48,229 nucleotides of DNA from SKVR01 sp964453995 (GCA_964453995.1 CAYVQC010000034.1:1-48229), one strand, 5' to 3'; counted from the first letter of the stretch, positions 8,482-17,894 are shown. Numbers and translations are program-made. Notes: generated from the letters alone by a model not told the origin.

Positions 8482-8677
8482 TAAAACAAAATATGCAACA
8501 ACAAAAACAAAGGCATAAAGAAATGCTTTGATCCATTCCTTTATGCCTCTTGAAGCCTTTACTATTTTTCTTCTGCCAGCAACTCGTTTTGGGGTTATAC
8601 AATGATTCTATGTTTCAGAATAACATCGAATCAATTTGTACACCCCGGATATTTGCTACGATCTCTCTGATAAAGGC
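8482..8677 (-). pseudogene. Decayed partial duplicate of lepB (5' end and promoter region)
   Basis: This is copy 2 of the direct repeat. On the minus strand it still encodes TPKRVAGRRK, then KEWIKAFLYAFVF, matching the LepB N-terminus. The start codon has changed from ATG to ATA and the -7 box from TATTTTTG to TATTCTGA. After about 40 codons the lepB similarity ends, and the frame stops some 25 codons later. It carries no catalytic residue. The differences show that the duplication is old. It lies immediately downstream of the 2-oxoacid oxidoreductase operon. Confidence 0.8.
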
Positions 8678-8678
8678 A

Positions 8679-9953
8679 TTAAACAACTTTAGAGAGAGCA
8701 TCCTTAATTTTGGCCAGCGGCAGTTTCTCTGATTTTCCCTCATCTTCAATTACCTTGAAAATTGATTCAGTGGAAATGATACCACTCTTCAGGGCAAAAA
8801 ACAGTACAGCAAAAACAGCTGCGTTGCGTGCTCCTACCGATCTGAAATCATACCGGATTACTTCGGCACCCGTTTGGGGTACTTCAAGGGTTTCGTCGAT
8901 AAGGAGCGTACCCTCTTTCATGGATTCGATCTTTTTTCGGTTGTGAGCCAGCCCGTCATCTGAGGTTATTATTGCCATATCAGGAATATTGATACCATGG
9001 AACCGGATATGATCGTTGGAGAGGTTAATTTCAGCCGTAGAAAAACCTACGCCCACGGTCACAGGGTAGCTTCCCTTTTGGGTAACATGTAAACCGGAAC
9101 TAACGGCAGCCTTGTTGAGCAGACCTGCTGCCAGCTGCACTCCCTCTCCTGCCGAACCACTAATTACTATAGACATGGGTGCCTTCAGGTACGAATTAAA
9201 GGTTTTCCTGATTTCGGGTACCTTTGAAAAAAGATCCGTGGTTTTGCGACCCTGGTGTTTCTCAAAGGGTTCTCGCTCATTGGTCCATTCTCCAATCCGT
9301 ACCCCCGAAGATTCAACAATTTCAGCCAGTTTTCTTCTGGGATTCAACTTTACCCCATAGCTGGGACAAATTTCAAGTACTTCGATCAGTGAGAATCCTT
9401 TTACCGAAAAAGCTTTTGCCAGCTGGTCACTGAAATCACCCAGTCCCATTACCCGGCTTACCCATGCTGCTCCTGCAGTATGCGAAAGGGCGCAAATGTC
9501 ATAACCCCCAAAAGGATTGCCTTCATAAGATGTAGTGGTATTGAATCCTGGTGGGGTAAGCCCGCTGGTTTGTCCACCAGTCATGCCATAAAGGTAGTTG
9601 TTGTGCAATACTACCGTAAGGTTCAGGTTGAGCCTTGCAGCTTCCATGATATGCTGCAAGCCAATGGTAGCGCCTCCATCTCCTACAAATACAATGATTT
9701 TCTTTTCTGGGTTTTCGGTGCCAAAACTGATACCGGCCCCCAGGGCCACTGATCGTCCGTGAAGCCCATGAACCGTATGTGTGGTCAGGCATTTGTCAAT
9801 GATGCCGTGGCAGCCAATATCTGTTACCATGATCACATCAAGGGGTTGCATATTTAGCTTTTCCAATGCATTGGAAGTATTCTTTGCAATCAAACTGTGG
9901 CCGCAACCTTTGCAATAGGGCAGTTGGTCAGTATTTAGAAATGTTGTTGTCAT
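8679..9953 (-). CDS. 2-oxoacid:ferredoxin oxidoreductase, fused beta (TPP) and gamma subunits
   Basis: A 424-residue subunit of a CoA-dependent 2-oxoacid:ferredoxin oxidoreductase. Residues about 1-240 are the beta part: cluster cysteines C14, C17 (YCKGCGH) and C48 (DIGC), and the thiamine-diphosphate motif GDGGATIGLQHI ending in NN, followed by YGMTGGQTSG. From about residue 258 a gamma domain begins with SIVISGSAGEGVQLAAGLL and includes KGSYPVTVGVGFSTAEINLS. Gamma is more often a separate chain or fused to alpha, so this beta-gamma order is less common. The gene overlaps the alpha-subunit gene by 4 bp (ATGA) and ends the operon. The 2-oxoacid cannot be read from sequence; indolepyruvate-, 2-ketoisovalerate- and 2-oxoglutarate-type enzymes are all possible. 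It probably works in both directions with low-potential ferredoxin. Confidence 0.88.
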   Translation of the reverse strand: MTTTFLNTDQLPYCKGCGHSLIAKNTSNALEKLNMQPLDVIMVTDIGCHGIIDKCLTTHTVHGLHGRSVALGAGISFGTENPEKKIIVFVGDGGATIGLQHIMEAARLNLNLTVVLHNNYLYGMTGGQTSGLTPPGFNTTTSYEGNPFGGYDICALSHTAGAAWVSRVMGLGDFSDQLAKAFSVKGFSLIEVLEICPSYGVKLNPRRKLAEIVESSGVRIGEWTNEREPFEKHQGRKTTDLFSKVPEIRKTFNSYLKAPMSIVISGSAGEGVQLAAGLLNKAAVSSGLHVTQKGSYPVTVGVGFSTAEINLSNDHIRFHGINIPDMAIITSDDGLAHNRKKIESMKEGTLLIDETLEVPQTGAEVIRYDFRSVGARNAAVFAVLFFALKSGIISTESIFKVIEDEGKSEKLPLAKIKDALSKVV

Positions 9954-11080
9954 GCCATTACCTCCTCTGTAATTTGTTGTGGTGTTATCATTTTTCCCAA
10001 CGATCCAACAAAACGCTGATTTTTAGGCTTTCGTGCTCCATAGAGCATTTCGCTGAACTGGTTGTTGATGTTTTCTTCTGCTACTACAACGGTTTTGTAG
10101 CTGTCCATGATCTCAATGTAAACTTCAGGAGCAGGCAGAAGAGTTTTGGGTATCAGCAAGGAAACTTTTTCCCCATTTTTTCTGAGCCTGGCAACAGCAT
10201 CTTTTGCTGCAGCAGCAGTTATCCCGTAGGCTACGACGAGTTTCTCAGCCCCGGTTTCTTCCTCCAGATCATAAATGGTATATTCAAAAGCCTTTTGCCT
10301 GATCTTTTCTTCCAGTCTGCGGGTATTTGCCATTGCTTCATCATTTGAATGCTGCAATATACCGGCCTTATCGTGGGTAGAAGCATTGAAGCGTACCTGG
10401 TGTTTGTTTTGTGTAACGGGCAAAAAATCAGGTACCAGGTCGGTAGCCTTGTACGATTTGTATTTGCCATCGCACGACAAGTCATAATATTTACGCTCCA
10501 CTTTTTGGATTTCCGGAAGGTCGGAGAGGTCAAAACTCTTGGTTGTCATAACTTCTTCTTTGGAAGTAAGCAATACCACAGGCGTTCTGAGGTCTATTGC
10601 TGTTTCAACAGCTTTGGCCGAAAGTGTCCATGCGTCTTTAAACCCCGAGGTGCAAAAAACAGGGATAGGATGCCCACCGGACATGTTTCCTCTCAGCAGC
10701 AATAAATCGCCCTGGGCACCGCAGGTAGCAGTACCTGTTGCAGGTCCGAGACGTTGCACCAAAATGATCACCATGGGCAGTTCCATCATGAAAGCCATAT
10801 TGATGGATTCTATCATAAGCGCATATCCGGGGAATGAGGTCGCTGTGATGGGCATTTTTCCTGTTGCCGACAATCCTGCCATCCACTGCAGTGTAGTGAT
10901 CTCGTCGGGGGCAGCAAGCATCAAAGGCATGCGTTGAGCTCCATACTGGTACAAATGATTGGCCGGGGTGATGGGATAACCAATAAATGCATCGGCCCCT
11001 GCCCGCGCCATCGATTCAATGATCAGGCGGGAAGCATCCGTAAGGATCCGTTTCCCTTTCTTACTTTCTTGCATAAGCAA
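9950..11080 (-). CDS. 2-oxoacid:ferredoxin oxidoreductase, alpha subunit
   Basis: A 376-residue alpha subunit made of the pyrimidine-binding thiamine-diphosphate domain (about 10-190; GADAFIGYPITPAN, then TSFPGYALMIES and RLGPATGTATCGAQGDLL) and the C-terminal transketolase-like domain (about 260-365; VVAYGITAAAAKDAV). It pairs with the fused beta-gamma protein encoded immediately downstream. Its start overlaps the end of the CoA-transferase gene by 20 bp, which points to translational coupling; an in-frame ATG two codons later is also possible. No ferredoxin or 4Fe-4S domain is attached, so the complex probably uses only the beta-subunit cluster. Confidence 0.9.
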   Translation of the reverse strand: MLMQESKKGKRILTDASRLIIESMARAGADAFIGYPITPANHLYQYGAQRMPLMLAAPDEITTLQWMAGLSATGKMPITATSFPGYALMIESINMAFMMELPMVIILVQRLGPATGTATCGAQGDLLLLRGNMSGGHPIPVFCTSGFKDAWTLSAKAVETAIDLRTPVVLLTSKEEVMTTKSFDLSDLPEIQKVERKYYDLSCDGKYKSYKATDLVPDFLPVTQNKHQVRFNASTHDKAGILQHSNDEAMANTRRLEEKIRQKAFEYTIYDLEEETGAEKLVVAYGITAAAAKDAVARLRKNGEKVSLLIPKTLLPAPEVYIEIMDSYKTVVVAEENINNQFSEMLYGARKPKNQRFVGSLGKMITPQQITEEVMA

Positions 11081-12278
11081 CTCCTTTATTTATGATTTGG
11101 GTGATAGTTTCTGTGTCGTATTTGAGCACTTCTTTCAAGATCATTAGGGTGTGCTCGCCATAATGAGGGGGGGGAGATAATTGTTGTACACTCATGGCAT
11201 CAGTAGTACTGAAAGCAATGGAGCGAACTCCTTTGATCTGCATTCCACTCTGATACTCTCCCTCAAGGATCATGGGTTGTGCCTCGGGCACTTCAAAAAC
11301 TTCTTTCATGTTGAAAACACCCCCGGCAGGGATACGCTTCTGCTGCAACAGGTCGAGGATCTCTTCGCGGGTATACTTCATGATCTCCTGTTGAATAATA
11401 CTATTGATCTCCTCTTTGTGGATTACCCTGCCGTGATTTTTCTCAAACTTACAGTCAGTGGCAAGATCGGGCCGCCCCAGCACAGTAATCAATTGCTGAT
11501 ATTGCTTATCAGTACCGGCAGCCATTACAATTTCTTTGCCGTCCTTTGTTTTAAAGATGGTGCCATAAGGTACAATATTGGGATGATCAGACCCCATTCT
11601 TTGCGGAATGGACTGCCCTACCAGCCAGTTGGTTGCCTGGTTGGCCAAGGATGAAACCCCTGCTTTGAAAAGAGATGCTTCGATATACTGCCCTTTTCCT
11701 GTTTTTTCTCTTTGGTACAATGCCAGCAAAATGGCTTCCTTCAGGTGGTGTGCTGCCAATACGTCCATAAGGGCTACCGGCATTTTGGTGGGTGGTCCGT
11801 CTGGCTCTCCGTTCATATAGGTAAACCCGCTTTCAGCCTGGATAATGGCATCAAATCCTGCACGGGGATTCCGAAGGCCGTATCCTGTAATGTGTGCATA
11901 GATGAGCTTTTCGTTGTGCTGTTTCAGGGTAGGATAATCAACCTTTAGCTTTTCTGCATCCCCTGGCTTGTAACTTACCAATACGATATCACATTCAGCA
12001 GCCAGTTTGTAAATGATCTGCAACCCTTCCTCCTGGCACAGATCAACAGCAAAGGAGTATTTACCCCAGTTCACACAGGAAAAATATCCCGAAATATCGG
12101 TATCAGGATCTTCTTTGGGAAGCTTCCATTTACGGGTAACATCGCCGTGGGTGGTTACATTTTCGATTTTGTACACAATAGCCCCCAATTCGGCAAAGAA
12201 CATTCCCACACTGGGGCCAGCCAATACACTGGCCAGCTCAAGTACTTTCAATCCCTGTAATGGTGTTTTTTCGGTCAT
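11061..12278 (-). CDS. Family III CoA-transferase (CaiB/BaiF type)
   Basis: A 405-residue CoA-transferase moving CoA between carboxylic acids. The N-terminus has LQGLKVLELASVLAGPSVG, the usual first strand and loop, followed by KPGDAEKL and ITGYG. D143 in GFDAIIQAESG corresponds to the aspartate that forms the acyl anhydride in formyl-CoA transferase. The substrate pair is unknown. It sits between the sodium symporter and the oxidoreductase alpha subunit on one strand, so it plausibly activates the acid that the symporter imports or exchanges CoA with the acyl-CoA made by the oxidoreductase. Confidence 0.92.
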   Translation of the reverse strand: MTEKTPLQGLKVLELASVLAGPSVGMFFAELGAIVYKIENVTTHGDVTRKWKLPKEDPDTDISGYFSCVNWGKYSFAVDLCQEEGLQIIYKLAAECDIVLVSYKPGDAEKLKVDYPTLKQHNEKLIYAHITGYGLRNPRAGFDAIIQAESGFTYMNGEPDGPPTKMPVALMDVLAAHHLKEAILLALYQREKTGKGQYIEASLFKAGVSSLANQATNWLVGQSIPQRMGSDHPNIVPYGTIFKTKDGKEIVMAAGTDKQYQQLITVLGRPDLATDCKFEKNHGRVIHKEEINSIIQQEIMKYTREEILDLLQQKRIPAGGVFNMKEVFEVPEAQPMILEGEYQSGMQIKGVRSIAFSTTDAMSVQQLSPPPHYGEHTLMILKEVLKYDTETITQIINKGVAYARK

Positions 12279-12337
12279 AATGATTTGTGGTGTTTTGATC
12301 TTTGTTGCAGCAGGAGTGAAAAACCCTGCCCGGGTGA

Positions 12338-13840
12338 TTAAATATCTTTTGACTGGAAAGGACGCAGTTTTTCTGATTGGCGCCTGAGCTGCTTCTTGCG
12401 GTTGTTGGCATATATATTTCCAAGCATAATAAAGATCAGCGCAGCACCCACAGCGACATAAGTATCTTCAATTCTCCACCATCCCATTAGCTTGGCTACA
12501 ATATTGACCAATACTGCCAGGGTACCTCCCACAAATGCCCATCGCACGCCATCGGTGCTGATCCAGCCCCGCTGGTATATACCCATGATGATAACTATGG
12601 CTCCGATAGCCCTGATGCCATAGGAAATATAGGCCATGCTAAGAATGGCACCTGTACTGTAGTAAGCAAGGGGGATGGTGATCAGATTGACAAGGATCAC
12701 CAGCTTGCGTGCCGTGGAGATAAGTTTTTTATCCACTGCAGACTTATTGATGATGCCATGGTAAATATCTTTGGTAGCAATGGTTACCACTGCAAAGTTT
12801 ACCGGGCCTACCGTAGAAAGGATAGCAGCAAGAATACCAGCCAGAGCAATACCACCCAGTACAGGATGTATAAACTCAGGGGTTACCATTAATGTGGGAA
12901 GTACCATTTTGGGGTTTATGATTCCCAGGTCAGGATTCCATAAAGGGCTTGCAGCAGTAGTAACATCGAAGTAGTTTCCGGTTTTTGCCACCAGTCCAAG
13001 TAAGGCTACCATAATGCCAAAAGGGGCAATGATAAGAGAAGAAAGAATTGCTGCCTTTTTGGCAATGGGTGCACTACGGGCAGCAAATATAGGCTGGATG
13101 CTCGCCTGCCCGGCCATACCCCCCAATACACCTCCCAGGATAAGGCTCCAGGCATACCCTATTCCACCGCTGAAGGGATTGTAAAGATTATCGGGCGAAC
13201 CCTGGGCCATCATCGCAGTTTTCAATTCTGCAAAACCTCCCACATCACTCACTCCAACCCATGCCGCAACACCTATCCCGAAAAACATTGTAATTACATG
13301 GATAATCCCCGTAATGGCCAGGGCATGCATCCCGCCCATATAGGTGTAAAGAGTGATGACAAGCGAAGATATAATAACAGAATAAAGCCATGGCAAGCCA
13401 AACATGGCCGAGATAACACTCGAGGCCGTTTGCAACTGCACAAATGCCAGTACTATGTATGCGAAAAGAAATGCTATGGCCGATACTGCTCTCGCCCTTC
13501 GCCCGAAGAGATTTTCCAGCATTTCGCTTACCGTATGTACATTATTTTGGCGGTAATGCCTGGCTACAGTGTAGCCAATAATGATCATCCCTATGGCTGT
13601 TGAAATATTGTAAAGGATGGGTTGCAAGGTACCTGACATAAATGCCCGTTCGCTCACCCCAATGGTGCTCATTCCTCCAAGCCACTCTGAGGCAACCACA
13701 ACAGCGCAGGCTACAATTCCCAGGTTACGCCCTGCTACAAGATAGTCAGCTGCAGAGCGGCTGGCTACTTTCTTGGTAAGCAACGAAATGATGGTAATCA
13801 GTGCAAAATAAGCGACCACCACCAGCAGATAAGTATTCAT
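12338..13840 (-). CDS. Sodium:solute symporter (SSS family)
   Basis: A 500-residue inner-membrane transporter with about 13 hydrophobic helices. The N-terminus (YLVAGRNLG, then ASEWLGGMSTIG) is characteristic of the SSS family, where the first helices bear the Na+ site; AISAILSTVGPVNFAV-type sequence near residue 350 is the conserved helix 8 region. The C-terminal tail is short and basic. The substrate is unknown; its first-gene position before a CoA-transferase and a 2-oxoacid oxidoreductase suggests a small organic acid. It is 59 bp upstream of the CoA-transferase gene. Confidence 0.92.
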   Translation of the reverse strand: MNTYLLVVVAYFALITIISLLTKKVASRSAADYLVAGRNLGIVACAVVVASEWLGGMSTIGVSERAFMSGTLQPILYNISTAIGMIIIGYTVARHYRQNNVHTVSEMLENLFGRRARAVSAIAFLFAYIVLAFVQLQTASSVISAMFGLPWLYSVIISSLVITLYTYMGGMHALAITGIIHVITMFFGIGVAAWVGVSDVGGFAELKTAMMAQGSPDNLYNPFSGGIGYAWSLILGGVLGGMAGQASIQPIFAARSAPIAKKAAILSSLIIAPFGIMVALLGLVAKTGNYFDVTTAASPLWNPDLGIINPKMVLPTLMVTPEFIHPVLGGIALAGILAAILSTVGPVNFAVVTIATKDIYHGIINKSAVDKKLISTARKLVILVNLITIPLAYYSTGAILSMAYISYGIRAIGAIVIIMGIYQRGWISTDGVRWAFVGGTLAVLVNIVAKLMGWWRIEDTYVAVGAALIFIMLGNIYANNRKKQLRRQSEKLRPFQSKDI

Positions 13841-14280
13841 TGTTTTTTTTGGATTTAAGTTGTTAACAGTGTGATATTAACTTGATAAAAAAAAAGGCTG
13901 TATCGTATTTTTGACAGCTGATACATCCTTTTTTAAAAACTTTCAATTATTATAATATGAGCTATACTGTTTATACATCACCCTTGTTTATTGTTAATGG
14001 TTTTTGATTAGATCATTTGTTGATCTTCAAATGCTTACCGAAAGTAAAGAAAAACACTACACCAATAGGTCCTATTTGCTTTCAAAGGTTCTATAAAAAA
14101 CTGAAACCCTGTTTTGAAGAGATAAATTAACTTCCTTCAAATTACAAATCTCCTCAGAATCGGCGCAAAATTACAGATTTAGATATAATAAGCAAGGGAA
14201 TGCAGTTGTTAAATTTTACACTCAGCTGTATATCGTGTGTTATATTTTTAACATTATACCATAAGCAGGAACTCGTGAGT
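13841..14280. other. Intergenic region, AT-rich, no gene recognised
   Basis: About 440 bp between two minus-strand genes. It must hold the promoter of the symporter operon and the end of the amidohydrolase transcript, but I see no full-consensus promoter, no strong hairpin with a T tract and no family-like reading frame. Confidence 0.5.
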
Positions 14281-15930
14281 TTACTCAGTTTCTTTTTCAA
14301 AAACCTGTTTCCCTGAAATCCAGGTTTCCAATACAGGAAGATCATAGATTAGGCTTTCATCTACAGTGAGCAGATCTGCATCCATAACCACAAAATCGGC
14401 AAATTTGCCAGATTCCAGGCTGCCGCGTGTATCCTCTTCAAAATTGGCTTTAGCAGCCCAGATGGTCATGCCTTTCAGGGCTTCTTCGCGGGTAAGCAAT
14501 TGTTCGGGATACCAACCTCCCTTAGGATTGCCATGCCTGTCGGTACGTGTAAATGCAGCATGGTAGCTATACAGCGGATTGATATACTCTACCGGAAAAT
14601 CGCTACCGTTGGGCAACCACCCCACCTGGTTCATAAGATCGCGGTATGCATAAGCTCCTTTTATCCGCTCAGAGCCAACCCTGTCTTCAGCCCAACCCAT
14701 ATCAGATACGGCATGAATAGCCTGTATACTGGGAATTATATTGTATTTCCCGAAAAGGTCAAAATCGGCAGGGTCGATCACCTGGGCATGTTCAATACGC
14801 CAGCGCAGGTCATTTTCCGGCTCAAGATAATCAGCATACATATTGAGCATGATATGATTGGCCTGATCACCGATACAATGTGTAATTACCTGGAAACCAT
14901 TCATCAATGCCAGCTCACAGGTCTTACGCATCATTTCTATGTCGTTTACCAGGATGCCGGTATTGGCCGGATCGTCACTGTAAGGTTCCTTCATCAATGC
15001 ACCTCTTGAACCCAGGGCTCCGTCAGCAAATAGCTTTACTGATCTTACCGTGAGATGATCAGTAATATAAGGACCCTGTGGGAGAAAATGAGTGAAATTC
15101 TCTTCTGTGGGGTTCAGCATGGCATAAACCCTTACATCGAGTTCACCTGCCTTATGCAAGCTATCCAGAAACAGAATACTCTCTTTGGAAAGCCCGGCAT
15201 CACACACAGAGGTAAGACCTACGGCAAACATATCCTGCTGTGCTCTTTTTAAGAGTTCAGTTTTTTCTTCAGCGGTTGGCTTGGGAATAAGGGAAGAAAC
15301 CAGGTACATCGCTTTATCGATAAGCAGTCCGGAAGGTTTTCCATCAACGATGCGAATTTCGCCTCCTTCAATTTTTGTATCAGCATTAATGCCAGCCATT
15401 TCAAGGGCTTTATCATTGGCAAGGGCAGCATGCCCGTCAACCCTGATTATATAAACCGGGATATCAGGAAAGGCTTCATTCAACAAGCGATTGTCGGGCA
15501 TCTCCTTCACTTCAAAGAGGTTCTGATCCCAACCCCTTCCCTGAAGCCATTCACCCTTCATCAACTGATGATGTGCATTTAAACGCTCTGTAATCTCTTC
15601 CATAGAGGTTGACATCCACAAATTGGCGCGTAGCAAATTGTCTGCATAGCCAACAAAATGACTGTGTGGATCAATAAAACCGGGATACACGAATTTACCC
15701 TGCAGATCAATGGTGGTGGGGGCTTTATATGAATCCAGCATCAGTTGGCTTGAACCAAGGGCCATGATCCGCCCATCTTTTAATGCCATGGCCTGGGTAA
15801 CTGTAAATTCACCATCAACCGTATAAATGGTTCCATTATGAACGATCAGATCGGCTTTCATTTTTCCACTGCAACCCATTAAAACCAATATAGCACCAAC
15901 AGTAAGCAGGTAAATTATTCCTTTTCTCAT
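14281..15930 (-). CDS. YtcJ-like amidohydrolase, lipoprotein
   Basis: A 549-residue metal-dependent amidohydrolase of the amidohydrolase-3/YtcJ group. The start at 15930 (MRKGIIYLL) gives a standard lipoprotein signal ending LMGC at residues 17-20; an ATG three codons upstream is also open. The metal motif PGFIDPHSHFVGY follows the small beta domain (DLIVHNGTIYTVDG), with later family motifs DGHAALAND, HCIGDQANH, RIEHAQVI and GSDFPVE. Predicted to sit on the periplasmic face or outer membrane, hydrolysing an amide or related bond; the substrate is unknown. It is divergent from an AbgT transporter gene, and the two may handle related compounds. Confidence 0.9.
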   Translation of the reverse strand: MRKGIIYLLTVGAILVLMGCSGKMKADLIVHNGTIYTVDGEFTVTQAMALKDGRIMALGSSQLMLDSYKAPTTIDLQGKFVYPGFIDPHSHFVGYADNLLRANLWMSTSMEEITERLNAHHQLMKGEWLQGRGWDQNLFEVKEMPDNRLLNEAFPDIPVYIIRVDGHAALANDKALEMAGINADTKIEGGEIRIVDGKPSGLLIDKAMYLVSSLIPKPTAEEKTELLKRAQQDMFAVGLTSVCDAGLSKESILFLDSLHKAGELDVRVYAMLNPTEENFTHFLPQGPYITDHLTVRSVKLFADGALGSRGALMKEPYSDDPANTGILVNDIEMMRKTCELALMNGFQVITHCIGDQANHIMLNMYADYLEPENDLRWRIEHAQVIDPADFDLFGKYNIIPSIQAIHAVSDMGWAEDRVGSERIKGAYAYRDLMNQVGWLPNGSDFPVEYINPLYSYHAAFTRTDRHGNPKGGWYPEQLLTREEALKGMTIWAAKANFEEDTRGSLESGKFADFVVMDADLLTVDESLIYDLPVLETWISGKQVFEKETE

Positions 15931-16106
15931 GATATCCATTTTTAAATCAATAAATCTTTAAACATATAAAAAGAAGTAAATTAAGACTAACACTCACAGT
16001 TCAATCTATTCTTCAATTCATTTGCGAAATTAATCATGTTTGATAAACCATAGGCTTGTATAATCACGAATATTTTATGCAGTTACAAAAAATCGTATAG
16101 GTATAT

Positions 16107-16137
16107 TTTGCCAATCCGAAAAAAAAAATCATTTTTG
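16107..16137 (+). promoter_or_regulatory. Promoter of the AbgT-family gene
   Basis: TTTG at 16107-16110, a 19-bp spacer, then CATTTTTG at 16130-16137 (7 of 8 to TAnnTTTG), 29 bp before the ATG. Confidence 0.55.
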
Positions 16138-16165
16138 CCCAGCCAATCAAAAAAAAGGAAAACTT

Positions 16166-17758
16166 ATGTCAACAAATACTGAGAATACTGATTCCCGGGC
16201 CAAGGGGCCCGTAAGGGGAAAAGAAAATGACAACAGCACCCAGACCGCAAAGGGTTTTTTGGGTTGGGTGGAAAAAATGGGAAACAAACTGCCTCACCCC
16301 TTCTGGATGTTTGTTTGGATATGCGTGTTCATTGTTGTATTGAGCGCGATTACAAGCTATTTTGGAGTAAGCGCCATTGATCCCGGCAAAGAAGAAAGTG
16401 TGGCTGCCAGGAACCTGGTTTCAGGCGAAGGGCTCAGGTGGTTTTTGCAGGAGGTAGTAACGAACTTTGCTCATTTTGCCCCTTTTGGGCTGGTACTTGT
16501 AATGATCATGGGGGTATCCATAGCCGAGCAAAGTGGCTTGCTGGCCCTGGCCCTGCGCAACATTGCCTTTGCTGTTCCCAAACAAATTGTTATGCCCGTG
16601 ATTTTTATCATTGGAGCTTGCGGTAATATTGGTTCCGATGCCGGTATTGTGATCGTCCCTCCCATTGCGGCATTGATTTTTTCCAAAATGGGATTGCACC
16701 CCATTGCCGGGCTCATAGCGGGTTATGCCGGTGCTACCGCTGGCTTTACGGCCAACTTCTTTATTGCCGGCACCGATGTGATGCTGGCAGGTATCACTAC
16801 CCAGGTTTCACAGGGTATAGGCGACGGAATAGAGGTGAGTGCCACTGCCAACTGGTATTTTATGATCGTTTCTACCCTGATGCTGGGTATTGGTGGTGCA
16901 TTTATCGTGCGCAGATTTACTATTCCCCGTTGCCAGGCATTTGCCGGCCACGGTGTGATTGATGAAAGCGAAATGGCACAAAATAAAGGAATGACTGCTG
17001 ATGAGAGAAGGGGACTTCGTAACGCAGGTATTTCTCTTTTGATCTACTGTATTCTGATCATTATCCTGGTAGCTCCTGCCTGGGGGCCACTGCGCGATCC
17101 CGAAACCGGTAATATTGTTCCCTCTCCTTTTTTGCGCGGTCTTGTACCCATCCTGTTCTTCTTCTTTGCCATTCCCGGCTATTTTTACGGAAAAGCCACT
17201 GGCACCATAAAAGAACCCAACGATATCATCAGGCATATGGAGTTTGGCATGAAGGGGCTTTCGGGTTATATTGTGCTTATGCTGATTGTTGCCCAGTTTA
17301 TAGAGCTATTCAGCTGGTCTAATCTCGATAAGATTCTCTCCATTTATGGTGCTGAGTTTTTGCAAAACACAGGCCTTACAGGACCGGTATTATTCACTCT
17401 CTTTATGGTCATTGTGGCATTCCTGAATCTTTTCCTTGGGAGCGGCTCAGCCAAATGGGCCATCTTTGCACCCATCTTTGTACCCATGCTGGCCCAGCTC
17501 AACTACAGTCCGGCCTTTGTTCAGCTTATGTATCGTGTGGGTGATTCCATTACCAATTGTGTAACTCCGCTGTACGTCTATTTCCCTCTGTTACTGGGAT
17601 GGATACACAAATACGACAAACGCCTGGGCATAGGAACAGTGGTTTCATTGCTCATACCCTATGCGGCTATCCTGTTTGTAATCTGGGTTGCCTTACTGTT
17701 TATCTGGTATGGGCTTAACATTCCCATTGGAGTGGGCGAAGGAATCTATATCAACTAA
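16166..17758 (+). CDS. AbgT-family transporter
   Basis: A 530-residue inner-membrane protein of the AbgT family, whose characterised members take up p-aminobenzoyl-glutamate or export sulfonamides. After a hydrophilic N-terminus (about 1-45), GWVEKMGNKLPHPFWMFV is the family signature leading into the first helix; about ten further membrane helices follow, with the re-entrant hairpin regions GNIGSDAGIVIVPP and GSGSAKWAIFAP. Length is normal. The neighbouring divergent amidohydrolase could act on the same amide-type compound, but this is inference. A clear terminator follows the gene. Confidence 0.93.
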   Translation: MSTNTENTDSRAKGPVRGKENDNSTQTAKGFLGWVEKMGNKLPHPFWMFVWICVFIVVLSAITSYFGVSAIDPGKEESVAARNLVSGEGLRWFLQEVVTNFAHFAPFGLVLVMIMGVSIAEQSGLLALALRNIAFAVPKQIVMPVIFIIGACGNIGSDAGIVIVPPIAALIFSKMGLHPIAGLIAGYAGATAGFTANFFIAGTDVMLAGITTQVSQGIGDGIEVSATANWYFMIVSTLMLGIGGAFIVRRFTIPRCQAFAGHGVIDESEMAQNKGMTADERRGLRNAGISLLIYCILIIILVAPAWGPLRDPETGNIVPSPFLRGLVPILFFFFAIPGYFYGKATGTIKEPNDIIRHMEFGMKGLSGYIVLMLIVAQFIELFSWSNLDKILSIYGAEFLQNTGLTGPVLFTLFMVIVAFLNLFLGSGSAKWAIFAPIFVPMLAQLNYSPAFVQLMYRVGDSITNCVTPLYVYFPLLLGWIHKYDKRLGIGTVVSLLIPYAAILFVIWVALLFIWYGLNIPIGVGEGIYIN

Positions 17759-17790
17759 AGATAACGGAGCTTAGCTTCGATCCTTTTTGT

Positions 17791-17858
17791 GCAGCAACAA
17801 TGGTTTCCGGCAATCTGTTTCAGTAAACGCCGGAGATCATTGGTGCTGCTTTTTTTTA
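17791..17858 (+). terminator. Intrinsic terminator after the AbgT gene
   Basis: GCAGCA...TGCTGC closes a long stem with inner paired blocks CAATG/CATTG and TCCGGC/GCCGGA, followed directly by about nine T (17850-17858). Confidence 0.85.
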
Positions 17859-17894
17859 CGATGAAATACCGATTCGAAAATCATTTTTTCCATT

